Assembly (NCBI RefSeq): GCF_036373705.1 | Contig: NC_089856.1 | Location: 12,650,001 to 12,714,000, forward strand | DNA length: 64,000 bases | Direction: 5' to 3' | Source: Amia ocellicauda | Lineage: Eukaryota > Chordata > Actinopteri > Amiiformes > Amiidae | Shown here: positions 29,742 through 42,157 of the stretch, piece by piece | Layout of the letters: the number at the start of each line of letters is the position of its first letter | Numbering within the stretch: the stretch's first letter is position 1 | Translations under genes and position numbers: made by a program | Notes under the pieces: generated by a model | The model's database searches: none | What the model saw: only the letters and a program-made list of their open reading frames with translations | What the model was told of the DNA's origin: nothing

Positions 29742-29742
<1 letters not shown>

Positions 29743-29772
<30 letters not shown>

Positions 29773-29804
29773 AAGAAGAAGAAGAAGAAGAAGAAGAAGA
29801 AGAA
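29743..29804. repeat. (AAG)n microsatellite
   Basis: About 62 bp of AAG, all purine on the + strand, 30 bp after an AAT tract. Confidence 0.95.
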
Positions 29805-30826
29805 TTTGATAACCTTTGATAAGCCATTCATAGGCACACACGTTTGGTTTACTCATTGTTTAATTGGAATTTAAATTACATATTTGCACACACAAAATAC
29901 TGTATTAATTCATTTCAGGGGGAACACGTGTACACAGCACAGGACACTTCTGCTCTAGATTGTATTTCTGCACGGGAGAAGTTATCACGGGTTTGAATGT
30001 GAACAATGGACGTCTTATTTAATTAATCTACATGATATTGCAAATAAAAACAAATAAGTAAAACACAGAAAACAGTGTTCCGGTGTATTTAAAAAAAGGC
30101 TAGACCAAATCAAAAGTTTGACCCACCCAAACTGCAAACTGCAAGTCAACACTCTCGCGTTGTCATTTATATATAGAAAGTGGCTTCTAACAACCAATGA
30201 AACCGCGACAGGGTACGGATTTGTACTTTGCTATTCTCATATAGGTCAACGTTTTGGTTTGCTCTGGCCCAAATTGCTTTGAATAGCAACATTGTGCTCA
30301 GAATCTCAACACTTTATGTGCTTTCATAATCCTCAATGGTTTGTTTAGTCCCTAAAGGTGAGTATTGATACATTCAAAGTAATATATGTGATTTCAAACA
30401 TTTATTTTAAAGTTTAAGGACGTGGTTTAATGAATGCAAAAGACAAGAACATTTAAATAAAGGCGGGCGGAGGTTGCAAGTGAACAACAAACAGTAAATA
30501 ACAACAACACACAGCAGCGACTCTGAGCCCGCAGCCCCGGGCGCGCTGCAGCGGAGGGTCATTGTCAGAGACCTCCTCGTCGGCGCCATTGAAACTGAGA
30601 CGGCACCTCCATGGTCACTGAGAGCCGGGGAGCAAAACAATCCCCGAAACACCACAAGAACAGAAACAAACAGAGAGGGAGAGAGGGTGGCAGGGAGAGG
30701 GAGGGATGGGGGAGGGGAGGAAGAGAGAGAGAGAGAGAGAATGTGGGCTCAATCTGCACGTGCACTGTTTGTTCTCCATTATTTTTCTGTATTCCCCTAT
30801 TCCGTATGGTCTTACTTCCTTTATCA

Positions 30827-30852
30827 TACTACTACTACTACTCTACTACTAC

Positions 30853-30916
<64 letters not shown>

Positions 30917-30945
30917 AATAATAATAATAATAATATTGGGGACGA
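30827..30945. repeat. Compound (TAC)n(ATT)n(AAT)n microsatellite
   Basis: TAC to 30853, ATT to about 30914, then AAT. The ATT and AAT blocks are reverse complements of each other. Confidence 0.95.
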
Positions 30946-31232
30946 GAGAATTTCCCAGACTGCGTGTGTCGAGATGCCTGTCGTTGTCTCCACGGGAATT
31001 AAGCCCCGGACAGAGTGGATTTGTTTCCCGGCTCGTGTATCTGGTGTCTCGGGCCCGAGTCATCTGTGTTTATTTAAAATAGCTGTCGGGGATTAAAAAA
31101 GTACAGAGATCAGAGCCGCCACCCCGCCGCACTCAGACAGACCGAGCGAGATATCGATGTTGGCTGTCTAATCCTTCAAGAATAACAATAATATTCATAT
31201 TTCAATTGTGTATTGTACCCAGGCGATGGAAC

Positions 31233-31233
<1 letters not shown>

Positions 31234-31296
<63 letters not shown>
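31234..31296. repeat. (TTA)n microsatellite
   Basis: About 63 bp of pure TTA. Confidence 0.96.
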
Positions 31297-31297
<1 letters not shown>

Positions 31298-32606
31298 ATG
31301 TAGTTGTAGATCTACTCTATTCTATTTTTATTAAACAGAGACAATGGCCATTTATAAGAACAATAATACGAATAATAGCTGTAATATGAAGATTGGCAGT
31401 TGCAATAAGAATGCACTTACTGTGTTCCAATGCGGAAATAAATGTATATATCTGTAGGTACGCATGGCCTAGATGTAGTTATGAATTGTTACTATCGTTC
31501 TTAGTATTTGCAGTACTCAGATACTTCATTTTAATCAATCGAGGTCCACACAGAGATGACAGAGATGAAAAACATGAAAACACGAACTGTTCATTAAGGA
31601 CAAGAACTTGCGTGAAATGCAAACTCTACGTGGGTTCACTGATATGGAAATACACCCTTCAGTCGGGTTCAAGGTTTACTAGATTGAGAGGGAGAAGAGA
31701 CCAGGCGTGCTCTAGATTACATGTAAACCGAAGACGTCGGTTAAACTCTTTTGTTGTGAATTAAACAATATTCGTCCACTCCTCGCAATGTTATATAAAC
31801 ATATTTCCGTGTTTTCCGTCCCTCGCACAGAAATGATCCACAATGCAAAGAGCACCAGTGTAAACTATGCAATTAATACCATATGTTTATAATGTGTTCC
31901 CAGAAGTTTCGTGCTAAAGTCTTCGGCATTTGGCTTTACAATTTACAGACAAAACAAAGCAGTACTGTTGCAAGAAAGAAATACAAAAATGTTGCACTCT
32001 CCTTGGTCCTACGCGTTCTAAATTAATTCTGACATTTGCCCCATGATACTTGCACAGAAACGAGTTGAAGTTCAAGACGCACGGAGACACTCGCTTGGGC
32101 CTGCCGCAGAGTAACACTGAACGAATGCATGTGTACACGTAGATGTTCAGATAGAAATAAAAACAATAACGACCCCCCCCCCCACACACACACACACAGA
32201 AACACTACACAATAGTATTTATTATACGCTTTTATTATAATAATGGTTACTGCCTTTATCCTAGACGACTTGTATTAAAAAAAACGAACATATTTTGGTC
32301 AATATTCTGTCTTACGCGGGTGACCTTGCAATTATTATGATTTAATTATTTTTAGTGCAAAAATAATATAATATATGTTATTATTATTTTACAGACTAAA
32401 TTGAGAGTTTGTGATCCAACCTGTTCTTCATTTTGCTTTACTTGCCTCTTATCATCACCACTATCGTGACGTAGGTTCAGAACGCACGTGCCACGTTGCA
32501 GCTATATATATTTGTCTTCCTTTCGTTTGTTTTTCCCCCCAGTTAACTCGTTATAACTGTACGAAAATATATACATTTAAGTTTGTGTTTAGGCTAGATA
32601 TATAGG

Positions 32607-32619
32607 CAGACAGACAGAC

Positions 32620-32687
<68 letters not shown>
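32607..32687. repeat. (CAGA)n(GATA)n microsatellite
   Basis: A short CAGA block then about 66 bp of GATA, a tetranucleotide class common in vertebrate genomes. Confidence 0.95.
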
Positions 32688-33182
32688 TTACAGAAGCAAT
32701 TCTAATGTTTAAACAGTTTGAACTTCGAATTATTTTTTCACATCGGTGTTCCTACATTAGAAATATAAGGACATGTTGTTTAAAAAATGTTGTACAATCC
32801 AACATCCACATTTCCCTATTCAATTTATTTTTAAATGTATACTGGAATTACATGAAATGGGATTTAATTCTGTACAGTTATGTTAATAATCGTTTTTATT
32901 TTTGTCATTTAAATACTATAACAACAATCAATGTTTTGGACAGAATTAAAAATATTTCAAATACTATAAATAATATCGAAAGATGCCCGGCGTTCTCCGC
33001 CCCCCCGCCACTTTTGAATAGGAACAAATAATAATAAACGAAAATTCTGGTTAACTGAAAAGACAAACGAATATTACTATGTATTTGGAACTTATTTTTG
33101 CCTTCCATACCATCCCACGTTTCAATAAATCGTCAAGGCCTTAATGCAAACAATAAAGTGTATATTACATGCACATTTCAGT

Positions 33183-33209
33183 AACAACAACAACAAGAAC
33201 AACAAGAAC

Positions 33210-33271
<62 letters not shown>
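33183..33271. repeat. (AAC)n(AAT)n microsatellite
   Basis: Interrupted AAC/AAG units then about 62 bp of AAT, 0.7 kb upstream of the hoxc10 start. Confidence 0.94.
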
Positions 33272-33273
<2 letters not shown>

Positions 33274-33807
33274 TCTCTAAACGAAAAATGCTCAACACCT
33301 GAATTAATTCAAACCTTCCAGGCGTTTTCCACATAAACATAAAAGTCCAAGTTGGGTTCAAATCAAACACAACCAGTAGCCGGCATAGTTTCCTGACTTG
33401 TTTACAAAACAGCCCATCTTTTAAACGATACAATTCACTAAAAATACCGAATTCTGTAAACTTACGATGTTCCTATATATAATATGCCATGGGTTTTCGG
33501 CTTCCGGTTCTGGAGTAAATATGTGAATTCGGTTGTTTTTGTTGTTGTAGTTGTAGTTCGATTTTGGCTTTTCCTTCGATTTGTGTTTTTCCCCGATGTG
33601 AATTTGACATTGCTTTCTTGTCTTGTTTTGATTTACCTCTCTCTCCTGGGTGCTTCCCTGACTGGTCGCCTCTCTTGACTTAGGCCGAATGCTTTTTTTC
33701 TCGCCCCCTTTGTTCCCTATGAGGCGCTGGGTGTTATTGCCACAGAATACGCACTAGATGGCGCCCTTACTCCACGCTGAGCCTCCGGATCGCAACAACT
33801 TGACCCC

Positions 33808-33901
33808 GCTGACGTCAGCGCAGTCTGGAGCACCAAGGCCACTTCCAAAACCCCATTGGTCTGAAAATCACGTGGCGGGGAGCCGTGCATCCATAATTAT
33901 G
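33808..33901 (+). promoter_or_regulatory. hoxc10 proximal promoter motifs
   Basis: From 5' to 3': the palindrome GCTGACGTCAGC at 33808-33819, containing a full CRE (TGACGTCA at 33810-33817); an inverted CCAAT box (ATTGG, 33855-33859); ATCACGTG at 33867-33874, 10 bp after the CCAAT box and extended as ATCACGTGGCG like the hoxc9 copy; and the homeodomain-like palindrome CATAATTATG at 33892-33901. All lie within 180 bp of the start codon. Function is inferred from motif and position. Confidence 0.6.
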
Positions 33902-33987
33902 TTGCTGATGATTTTTTTTGCCCCCAAAAAAGATGTCAGCTCCCAACAGCCGTAATCTTCCTCGGAACCCAGGCGCCTGAACCAAAA

Positions 33988-35488
33988 ATGTCATGTCCCA
34001 ACAACGTGGCGGCGGGTTCCTTTCTCATGGATTCTCTCATGGGCTCCAACGCGTACCGAGGTGAGGGCTACACGGCCAGCCCGGGGATTTACATGCAAAC
34101 GGGCGCTGAGTATGGCTGTGCAGTGATGAGAAACTGTGGGATTGTACCATCCCCTCTCTCCAAAAGAGACGAGATCAGCCCGGCCAACCTGCCGCTCAGC
34201 GCCTACCACCACCCGTCTTACCTGCCGCAGCTGGACACCTGGGGGGCAGACCCTAAAAGTTCCTGCAGGATCGAGCAACCTGTTGCCAGACCTTTGCCCT
34301 CCTGCTCCTTCCCAGCCGCCAATGTCAAAGAGGAGGCGATGTGCTGCATGTACAGAGCAGACATCAGCGGGGCGAAGGAGGCTGCCGAACCGACCACCTA
34401 CACCCGACTTGGGGCGGGGAGCAGCCAGCCCGAGCGCGCCGTGCCAGTGCCGGGCTACTTCCGAGTCGCCCAGGGTTACCCGGGGGAGAAGGCGCAAGAC
34501 GCGGACGAGTTCGGCCCCGGTTTCGCCTCGGTGGTGAGCAGTTTGACCCCTCCAGTTGACACCAGCGGGACGCCTCCACTGCCCACCGCCGAATCCAAGC
34601 CAGAACAGCAGACAGACACCGCCGAGATCAAGGACGAGGACCCCACCGCGGCGAAGAGATTATCCGAGCTGGACAGGGAGAGCTACCCCAAGACAGACAG
34701 CAGTACAGACGCCTCGGACACCGAAGTCAAAGGTATTCGACCCTTTACCCCCCCACCCCCACCCTCCCCACACACACGCACCCAAACACACACCTTTATA
34801 ATTCGCGCGTGTAAAGCTAGTAAACATAAAGAACTGAAGTGTGCGTGTGTGTGGAAACCTAGGTTGTGTGACTGACTGTCTTATTGATGCTAATATGAAA
34901 TGTTTTGTACAGAAAAACAGACTCGTACAATAATGTTTCCTTTTGTTTTATTCTAAAGTTGAAACAAGGGCATTTGATCTACGGCGAATTCTCTATATAC
35001 GTGGAAGCAGTAATATTTACACGTTACTCTACTGCCGTGTGGCAAGGCGTCTCTCTCTCTCTCTCTCTGTTTTTTTTTTTTTTTTTTGATAAACAAGGTG
35101 TGTTGGGAATGCCATTACCAGCTGGGAGGTATCGAGCTGGCACTAAAGCGCATTCCTCGTTTTATTTCCAGAGTGCGGTGAGAGCTTTAAATACGGGTAA
35201 ACGATGTGATTAGGCAGAACTCTTGTTATTTATTTATTGTAGGTGTGTGTCCAAAGAAAAATGGCGTGCCTGGCTCCCGTTCCAAGCTATCAGCATATAA
35301 ACACTTTTCAAAACGTACATGACAGATTTCAGACCTGCAATTACAGGGGCATGAACGGAATATTATCGCCTCTGGTTTGTTGAAATGATCTTCTGTGATG
35401 TGAATTAATTAATATTTGTTTATTGTTATCACTAGTTGACAGGAGTTATTGAGAGGAATTAAGCATAATATTTTATGAAAACAAACAA

Positions 35489-35524
<36 letters not shown>

Positions 35525-37207
35525 CTGAGCCAATCGGGGTGCAATGCTGTTATACACGTACATGGCAATGCAGTTGCACACGCAGACATATGCTTGGCCA
35601 TGACTTACCGCACTGTGATGAAATAAAGACAGCGTTTAATGCAGCGAAGGAATTAACACTTGACTGCATTGCTCGGCAACGGTGTTGAGAAAACTGTGCC
35701 CTGTTAACATCAACTTGCTCCTTTAGCTTTATTTTTGATAGTGATTGAGTAATTTGATTGATTTTCGATTATTATTATTCATAATAATAACAATAGCTCT
35801 AGGGAGTCTATAGTGAACGTTCTGAACAATTATTTTAAACTTTATTACATAAGAAATATAACTTTTGTGGTTTTGTTTCCCTTTGTGCAGAATACATATT
35901 TAAACGATCAACAAGCATCTATCTTCTTTCCTTTTTTCCCATTGCAAAATAAATGGAATATAATACCGCCGGTATGACACTCTCTCTGTCTGTGAGTGTG
36001 TCTCTGTTATTGTGGGCAGAGGAGGTGCACCACTGGATATTTAGGTTGCTGCGGCAGCGGTGCTGGCCCAGCCTTCATAAAAGTAATTTGAATTGTGTGG
36101 TTCCTTCCTTTAAACTGGAGGTTTGTCTTTGCGGTTTGTGTTTACGAGGTCTTGGAAGGCTATTTTATAGCCTTCGTGTTCAGTAAAACAGAGGTGTGTT
36201 CCCTTGTTGTAAGATGGTATTTTGCAATAAAGCAACAACTATAGGACATCAAAATGAGAGACGGAATTTGTTTCTGTTTCTTTCTCCATCTCTCTCTCTC
36301 TCCACACACACACACACAACACATACATACAAAACACTCACACAAACACACACAACACATACACACAAAACACACACAGACACATAAACATTTAAATAGA
36401 TGTGATCATATAAATATATGTGTGTGTTTATACGTTATATATCTATCAAGTTATTTATCAGATTATCTGAAACATCTATACGGTTTTATTTACATTTATA
36501 TTTGCCTATATCTTAGATAAACAACTGGATAACCAATAAACAAACAAAAATAAAAAACATACAATGCTACACAAATTTAAAATAAAACACAGATACAAAA
36601 GAAAAAAAAATCCCGACAAGGACATTTAATCATTTTTGTGCAATCTTTATCATCAGATAGCTCTTTTGTATCTTTCTTTGTATGAATTCGATTTCCTTCT
36701 TTGATTATTTTTTCTTTAATTGATTATTAGAAATTGAACACAATTCTCAGATATTGTAAAATAAATGATCTGTTTCATGTTCTTAGATCTAGCAACAAAT
36801 ACGTTAAACCTGTAATAACAGGCAGTATGTAGGCCTATACAATTTTATCCGAATTTGGAAACAACAGCAATCTGAGATTCGTTTCGTCATCTGCATATCG
36901 TTCAGTTTTTTTGAGTTCAATTAATACAGTTCAGTCTGGAGAGAACTGAGAATAAAAAAATAAAACTGAGCTAATGGTATAAGTGTAAAGTTTGGGCAGT
37001 TACTGCTTAGACATATACATACACACTTACATACATTCGCATATACAGTCATTTGTTTATGTGTAGTGAAAAATCCAGGTAACACAGTAAATGGTACCCG
37101 GGGTCAACACAATGATGTTGTAAAGTGGACTACTACGTTTAATTGATTGGGGGAAATACATTTAATTAATCGATCTTTGCTGTACATGTTAATGCTATCT
37201 CTCGCTG

Positions 37208-37238
<31 letters not shown>

Positions 37239-39876
37239 CCGCTACCTTTACATTTTTTTCCATCACTCCATATTTCTATTTAGTTCTACTCCATCTATCT
37301 ATCGGTATATAAAGCAGATGGGGAGATTGATAGAGATAGAGAGCGGACAGATCCTTGAGAATTGAGTGGAGTATTATACGCCCGAATGACCCTCGAAATA
37401 AAGTCATAAAAACCGAATATGCTTCCAAAACTGGGATATGTAACACACACACACACACACACACACACAATTCAGTACAGCACACATGATATCATTGTGC
37501 AGTGAATGAACTTTACACGCTTGTGTTTGAGGTTTGTGCAGTTGAAAGACTGTGTCATTGGCTGAGTCAAGAAGAGAAGGGAAAAAATCCAGGTTTTTAT
37601 TGAACATGTGGTTTATTGTTCGAGCCTGCTGTGACACATAATCCAGACGGAAGTATATAACACTTTGATAGAAATCTCTCTTGGACTCTCTAATGGTTTT
37701 TGTTGGGCTTAACAGTTCATATCCCGTTTAATGAGCGCGCTCGCTGTATTAGCTGTGACGCTTTCTGCGCCGTATATATTCCTAACACTTGGGCATCCAT
37801 GTCTGGCGATTGTAAAATGTACTAATACTACTTCTACTACTACTGCTTCTGCTACTACTAGTAACAGTATTTCTACATTACATTTTTTTTAACTTGGCTG
37901 AATAGTTATAACTTTAACATAAGTCATAAAAACAATATTAAATTACACCGACGTGCTTTAATCCAAAACAAATGAAGAAATAATGTATTTGAATACTTAG
38001 ATAAATAGATGGATGCATGCATATCGATTGTATGTATTTTTCCCTCTTACTGTTAGTGTCATCTACCTATCTATACGTGTGTGTGAACTGTATATTCGTC
38101 ATTGTGACTGACACTTGCTACGACAAATACAGTCAATATGTTGTCAAAGTCAAGGACATGACATTCGACATTCGGCAATTCTTTTGATGTGCATTGCAAT
38201 TCCTGTTCTCCATTTTATTATACAGATTGTAACAGAACTTGAGTCTATTGGTGTCATAACAATTTCCGTATAATTAAACGCATTTAAACACAATTTTTAC
38301 GCAGTGTAAATATTTTTTGTATATACAAAATATTTATATATAAGATGATAAATTGCTATTGTTTATTTTATTTTTTTATCATGTAGCAGCCTCGAAAGCA
38401 CAGTGACTGAAAATGTCAGTCAAATATAAACAGAGGCAAAAATCTTAATCGTCAAAGATATAAAGAGATTTTAAAAAATAGGTAATTTCAAAGATATACA
38501 GAAAGATAAGTAAACAGTATTTTTACATGTTTATTCAAACTAAACTCCCAACACAATACAATGCTTTGTAAAGACAGGATATACGCTTTAATTAAGTCAT
38601 ACTATTTGCTGATACACACCCACACTCTCTCACACACACATATATATTCATATATCTATATATACATTCTTCTTTAAAAAAAACACATATCATTTGTAAA
38701 AAACAGAAGAACAGATTGATACGGAAAAGCTATATATCCTATATATCCTATATATAGAGATAATTATATAAGTGCGTTTGTATAGGAAGATAGATAGATA
38801 ACAGACAGTTCAAATAAGAAATGTTTATTGTTCAGCCTATTTCAGCCGACATTATAAAACACCACATTCCACCATTGCACAAAGGCTCGTTTACACACGT
38901 ATTTAAAAAACATAAATACATAAAATATCACAATTAAGGAGAAAGAACCAACAGGAACCCGAACATGATAAGATACCTCACATTCTTGAAAAACACGCAC
39001 ATAATACATCGTCAGCAATAGGACAGTTTAGACACCGCAGCTGCTGAAACCTTTCCAAAATTGCATTTCGGGTTATTAAAGTTGGCATCAGCTTTCATTC
39101 GGTGTCTGCATATGATTCTACAATCACCGCCCAAGACGGAAATGCGCTTTGATGGCGCAAAATGAACTTGTCCACCAATGGAGATTCTATAGTGATTTTT
39201 GCAATATAAGCGTGTGTCTGTTAATGTATATGTGTATGTAAGAATATATGTTTACAATGAATATGTGCATAGGTGGACTTTCCATGTAACGTTTTCGTTG
39301 AAGTGGCGCTTTACACATAGATAGCGCTTTTTTTCTATAGGCAGGAGGAAAACTAATTTAACGTATGTGAGTATAGCAGAGAATATCAATCCCACTGAGA
39401 GTAAGTCCAGTCTATCTGTATATTCACTAATTAATAAACCCCACACAGCACCGAAACGCGCAAGGAACTCGAAAGAAAGCCAAATCAAGTTCGAGGTGTT
39501 TTTAATGTTAATTTTCAATATATGCATATTATATTGGCATTGAACATTTTGGGGGACAGGACGCTTTATACCTATGTGCGTGTTTGTTGTCTCTACAGAG
39601 GACTTGAAAGCCGACAAGGCCACAGGAAGCTGGCTGACAGCGAAGAGCGGAAGAAAGAAGAGATGTCCTTACACAAAGCACCAGACTCTCGAACTGGAGA
39701 AGGAGTTCTTGTTTAACATGTATCTGACTCGTGAGCGCCGCCTGGAGATCAGCAGGAGCATCAACCTCACCGACAGACAAGTGAAGATCTGGTTTCAGAA
39801 CCGGAGGATGAAACTGAAGAAACTCAATCGAGAGAGCCGCGTCCGGGAGATCACTTCGACCTACAACTTCACCTGA
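33988..39876 (+). CDS. hoxc10: Homeobox protein Hox-C10
   Basis: Abd-B-class homeodomain transcription factor acting in the nucleus in posterior axial, lumbar motor-neuron and hindlimb patterning (family knowledge). Coding exons are 33988-34732 and 39599-39876. The donor is AAAG|GTATTC, the acceptor is TCTACAG|AG, the intron is phase 1 and the split codon is Glu249. The joined product is 340 residues; human HOXC10 has 342. The start [12 protein letters not shown] matches the group-10 N-terminus, and an in-frame TGA lies just upstream. N-terminal hallmarks are [24 protein letters not shown] and [13 protein letters not shown], then [10 protein letters not shown] at 113-122. Two consensus SUMO sites are VKEE (K114) and IKDE (K215). 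The Trp motif GSWLTAK (W260) precedes a homeodomain at about 266-325 with W313, N316 and R318 intact. The C-terminus [10 protein letters not shown] differs from the usual RELTSNFNF ending. It lies between hoxc11 and mir-196a/hoxc9. Confidence 0.97.
34748..34769 (-). other. Potential G-quadruplex / i-motif at hoxc10 splice donor
   Basis: C-tracts of 7, 5, 3 and 4 are separated by single bases on the + strand, so the minus strand has a G-quadruplex motif with one-base loops. It begins 15 bp after the exon 1 donor, inside the transcribed intron. Confidence 0.75.
35488..35525. repeat. (AAC)n microsatellite
   Basis: About 38 bp of AAC in the hoxc10 intron. Confidence 0.94.
36303..36380. repeat. 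CA-rich degenerate repeat
   Basis: Interspersed CACACA, ACAACACATACA and similar units in the hoxc10 intron, following a short CT run. Confidence 0.8.
37207..37238. repeat. (CTAT)n microsatellite
   Basis: Eight CTAT-class units in the hoxc10 intron. Confidence 0.93.
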
Positions 39877-40475
39877 ATGCGCTCCAGGACTGCGCGGCGG
39901 GACTGTGATCCACTGGCGGCCCTGGAGAAGGAACACAAATTAACATAATACTGAGAAAGAAAAGACAATATCAACATACAGTTTACGTACGTGGCCAGAC
40001 ATCCATACAAATAAAAATAAAACTAAAGTTAAAATTCCCCATTGCATTTCAGTGCAAAGACAACTTAAACAGCTGTGGGCACATAACTGAGTTTTTATTT
40101 TCTTTTTCTTATATAGATTGATATTAAATCAAAAGGCTTAAAAATGTGAAACTGTTTGAGAAGCGAGTTTACCAACGTACTTTTGTGTGCACGGGTAACA
40201 CTTTCAAATGAAATTATATTGTTTGTGCATTGTGTAAGAAAATGTTTTTCTCTGTATTTAAAAAAGAACAAAATGAGTACGCACACTGCCTTGCTATTTT
40301 ATTTACCTGTTTTATATGATTTTATTCCGTTCTATTTTATGTCACTCTTATTTTGTGTACATGTGCTGTTTGTATCGGATTGTTTTTAGTGCACTATAAA
40401 ATAATATGTTCTGTTGTATTTGCATGTATTTTCCTTCCCGGAGCAATAAAATATATTACCTATATATTAATAAAA
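39877..40475 (+). other. hoxc10: hoxc10 3' UTR with AATAAA signals
   Basis: The AT-rich 3' sequence contains an AATAAA at 40445-40450 and another about 20 bp later. AATAAA-like runs also occur near 40010-40021. A transcript end shortly after 40450 is plausible and would leave mir-196a outside the hoxc10 mRNA. Confidence 0.5.
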
Positions 40476-40621
40476 AACGTAAAAGAAATCACTTATTTGA
40501 CTAGAATGATCAGTGGACAGAAAGGCAAAAACAGGGAATCTGGAAAGTTATTCTCCTGGCCCCCGTCTCTTTCTCCAACCGCTGTCTTTCCCCGGCTTGT
40601 CCTTTATGGCTTTCTGTGAGC

Positions 40622-40670
40622 GAGAGAGAGAGAGAGAGAGGGAGAGAGAGAGAAAGAGAGAGGGAGAGAA

Positions 40671-40717
<47 letters not shown>

Positions 40718-40726
40718 GGGAGAGGG
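40622..40726. repeat. (GA)n purine tract
   Basis: About 105 bp of GA with GGGA and AAAGA interruptions, all purine on the + strand, just downstream of the probable hoxc10 3' end. Confidence 0.95.
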
Positions 40727-40739
40727 ATCGTGGCAGTTT

Positions 40740-42057
40740 TAATATAAGTGGGAGACCATAACGTTGATTTAAATATTATCCAGGTGACCACAATAAGTCA
40801 AGGTCATAAAATAGTAATGTCAGGACGGTCCTAGTAAAGCGCTGGAGGTGGATTTTATGATCTGCAAATATAATGTGCTGCTGCAGTAAAGATGTGTTTA
40901 AAGGTGAGCGGAGGAGGGCTAATTCACAGCACGGGCTTCTATGTGGGGATTCACGGCTCATTCAGTTGGCTCTGCCGTGGAAGTGGCACGCTGTTGAGGA
41001 TAGCGGAGAGCACCCACCGCGGGCAATGGATACCGAGAGCCGTTGGATTTCGGTGCTGCGCTACTGGCGAAGGCGAAGGTAGGAACACATGCCTCTACTT
41101 TTTCTTTGGAAACCAGCACGCTTGGCTCAGGGGAAAGGAGAAGGAGAGTGAGAAGAGGAGGGGGGGGTCTGGTTAGAGCCCGTGGACTTCTGAAATGCCA
41201 AACACATTATTTCACAGTGTTATCCATTGTTATTATGAATTGTAATGCTGTTGTTTTGCTGATTTCTTCTTCTTTATTTTTTATTTTGTGAAGGTGCGGT
41301 TGGTTTTGCTTGGTTGTTTCCCTGCAGATTTTGTGTTTTGTTTGTTTTTGTGGTGGTCTGCTGATGTTTGTAGGTGGATGGATATTTGTAGGTTTGCGCA
41401 TTTGGAGTTCGCAAGGCGTTTTGCAAGTGTGCGTGAAACTTTTTGCTTAAAGCTTCGGTGGATGTTGGTATTGTGATTACAAGTTGTATAGCAACAGTAG
41501 TTGTAGTATTCACAGTTTGTTGGAATGCTTACAGAGAGCAAAGGGGGAAAAAAAAAGTTGTGTTCTCCCTCGGGTATTTGGAATTACCCTGAATCTTTGC
41601 GTGTGTGTCTATACCGCTGGGATAGCGATGCAGTTCAAGAGCGATATTTCTGGACACGATGCAGTTCTCCTTGGCAGTGACTGATAGATACCTCTCACAG
41701 GTATGTGAAGAGAAAAGACGGACTGGGGCCCGCTGCTCCATACTTCACCGGGATAAATCGCTCCCTTTTCCACTCGTATATTTTATTAGGTAACTGTATA
41801 TATTCACAATGAGTTTGCTGAAACGGTAGTCTGGGAATGTGGCCGTTCAGTGAGGCATTTCGTATTTTGGCGAGCTTTTGCTTTATCACTGAAGTTTCCC
41901 TTTCCCTTCTTTTCTTATTTTTCAATTCATTTTTATTTTAAATTGACTGTTTCCATTATAAACGGGCTCTGCTCTGACGATTTTTTTTTTATTATTGGTA
42001 TTATTTTAAGGTTGCTGCTGAATTTACACTGTGTTTCTGTTATGCATTCCCTTGACT
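40740..42057. other. hoxc10 to mir-196a spacer
   Basis: Mixed-composition sequence with GC-richer parts at 40880-41180 and 41570-41760 and a long GT/TTTG-rich section (41280-41470). No gene was recognised. Promoter or 5' sequence of the mir-196a primary transcript could lie here. Confidence 0.5.
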
Positions 42058-42060
42058 CTT

Positions 42061-42089
42061 CCTTCTTCTTCTTCTTCTTCTTCTTCTTT
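42061..42089. repeat. (TTC)n microsatellite
   Basis: About 29 bp of CTT/TTC, some 70 bp upstream of the mir-196a hairpin. Confidence 0.9.
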
Positions 42090-42157
42090 TTCCTTTCACA
42101 TGTCGTGTGTGTCGGCTGTTTGTTGTTGTGGTGTCTCTGTGGATCCCCCCGCCCCGT

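Larger units (their letters stand above)
22268..33780. other. hoxc11-hoxc10 intergenic region
   Basis: No coding exon was recognised. It has microsatellites (listed separately), a repeat-poor patch at 23390-24110, an ATCACGTGAT palindrome at 24584-24593, mixed-composition sequence at 25060-25700 and 26690-27000, and GC-rich patches at 30500-30640 and 31090-31160 that might be distal promoters or enhancers. The open frames here are short, mostly repeat-encoded or antisense overlaps, and show no domain. Confidence 0.7.
34733..39598 (+). other. hoxc10: hoxc10 intron 1 (4,866 bp, phase 1)
   Basis: This is the longest of the three introns. It opens with a C-rich quadruplex/i-motif-like stretch (34748-34769) and then has a poly(T), an (AAC)n tract (35488-35525), CA-rich sequence (36303-36380) and a (CTAT)n tract (37207-37238). 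The rest is AT-rich without recognised exons. No second gene was seen inside it. Confidence 0.92.

Noticed and set aside
33991..34497. 168-codon antisense open frame opposite hoxc10 exon 1
   Set aside because: A shadow of the GC-rich coding exon, with no independent features.
34733..34875. Continuation of the hoxc10 exon 1 frame past the donor
   Set aside because: The frame enters C-rich and CA-rich intron sequence. The GTATTC donor and the exon 2 acceptor restore the conserved protein.
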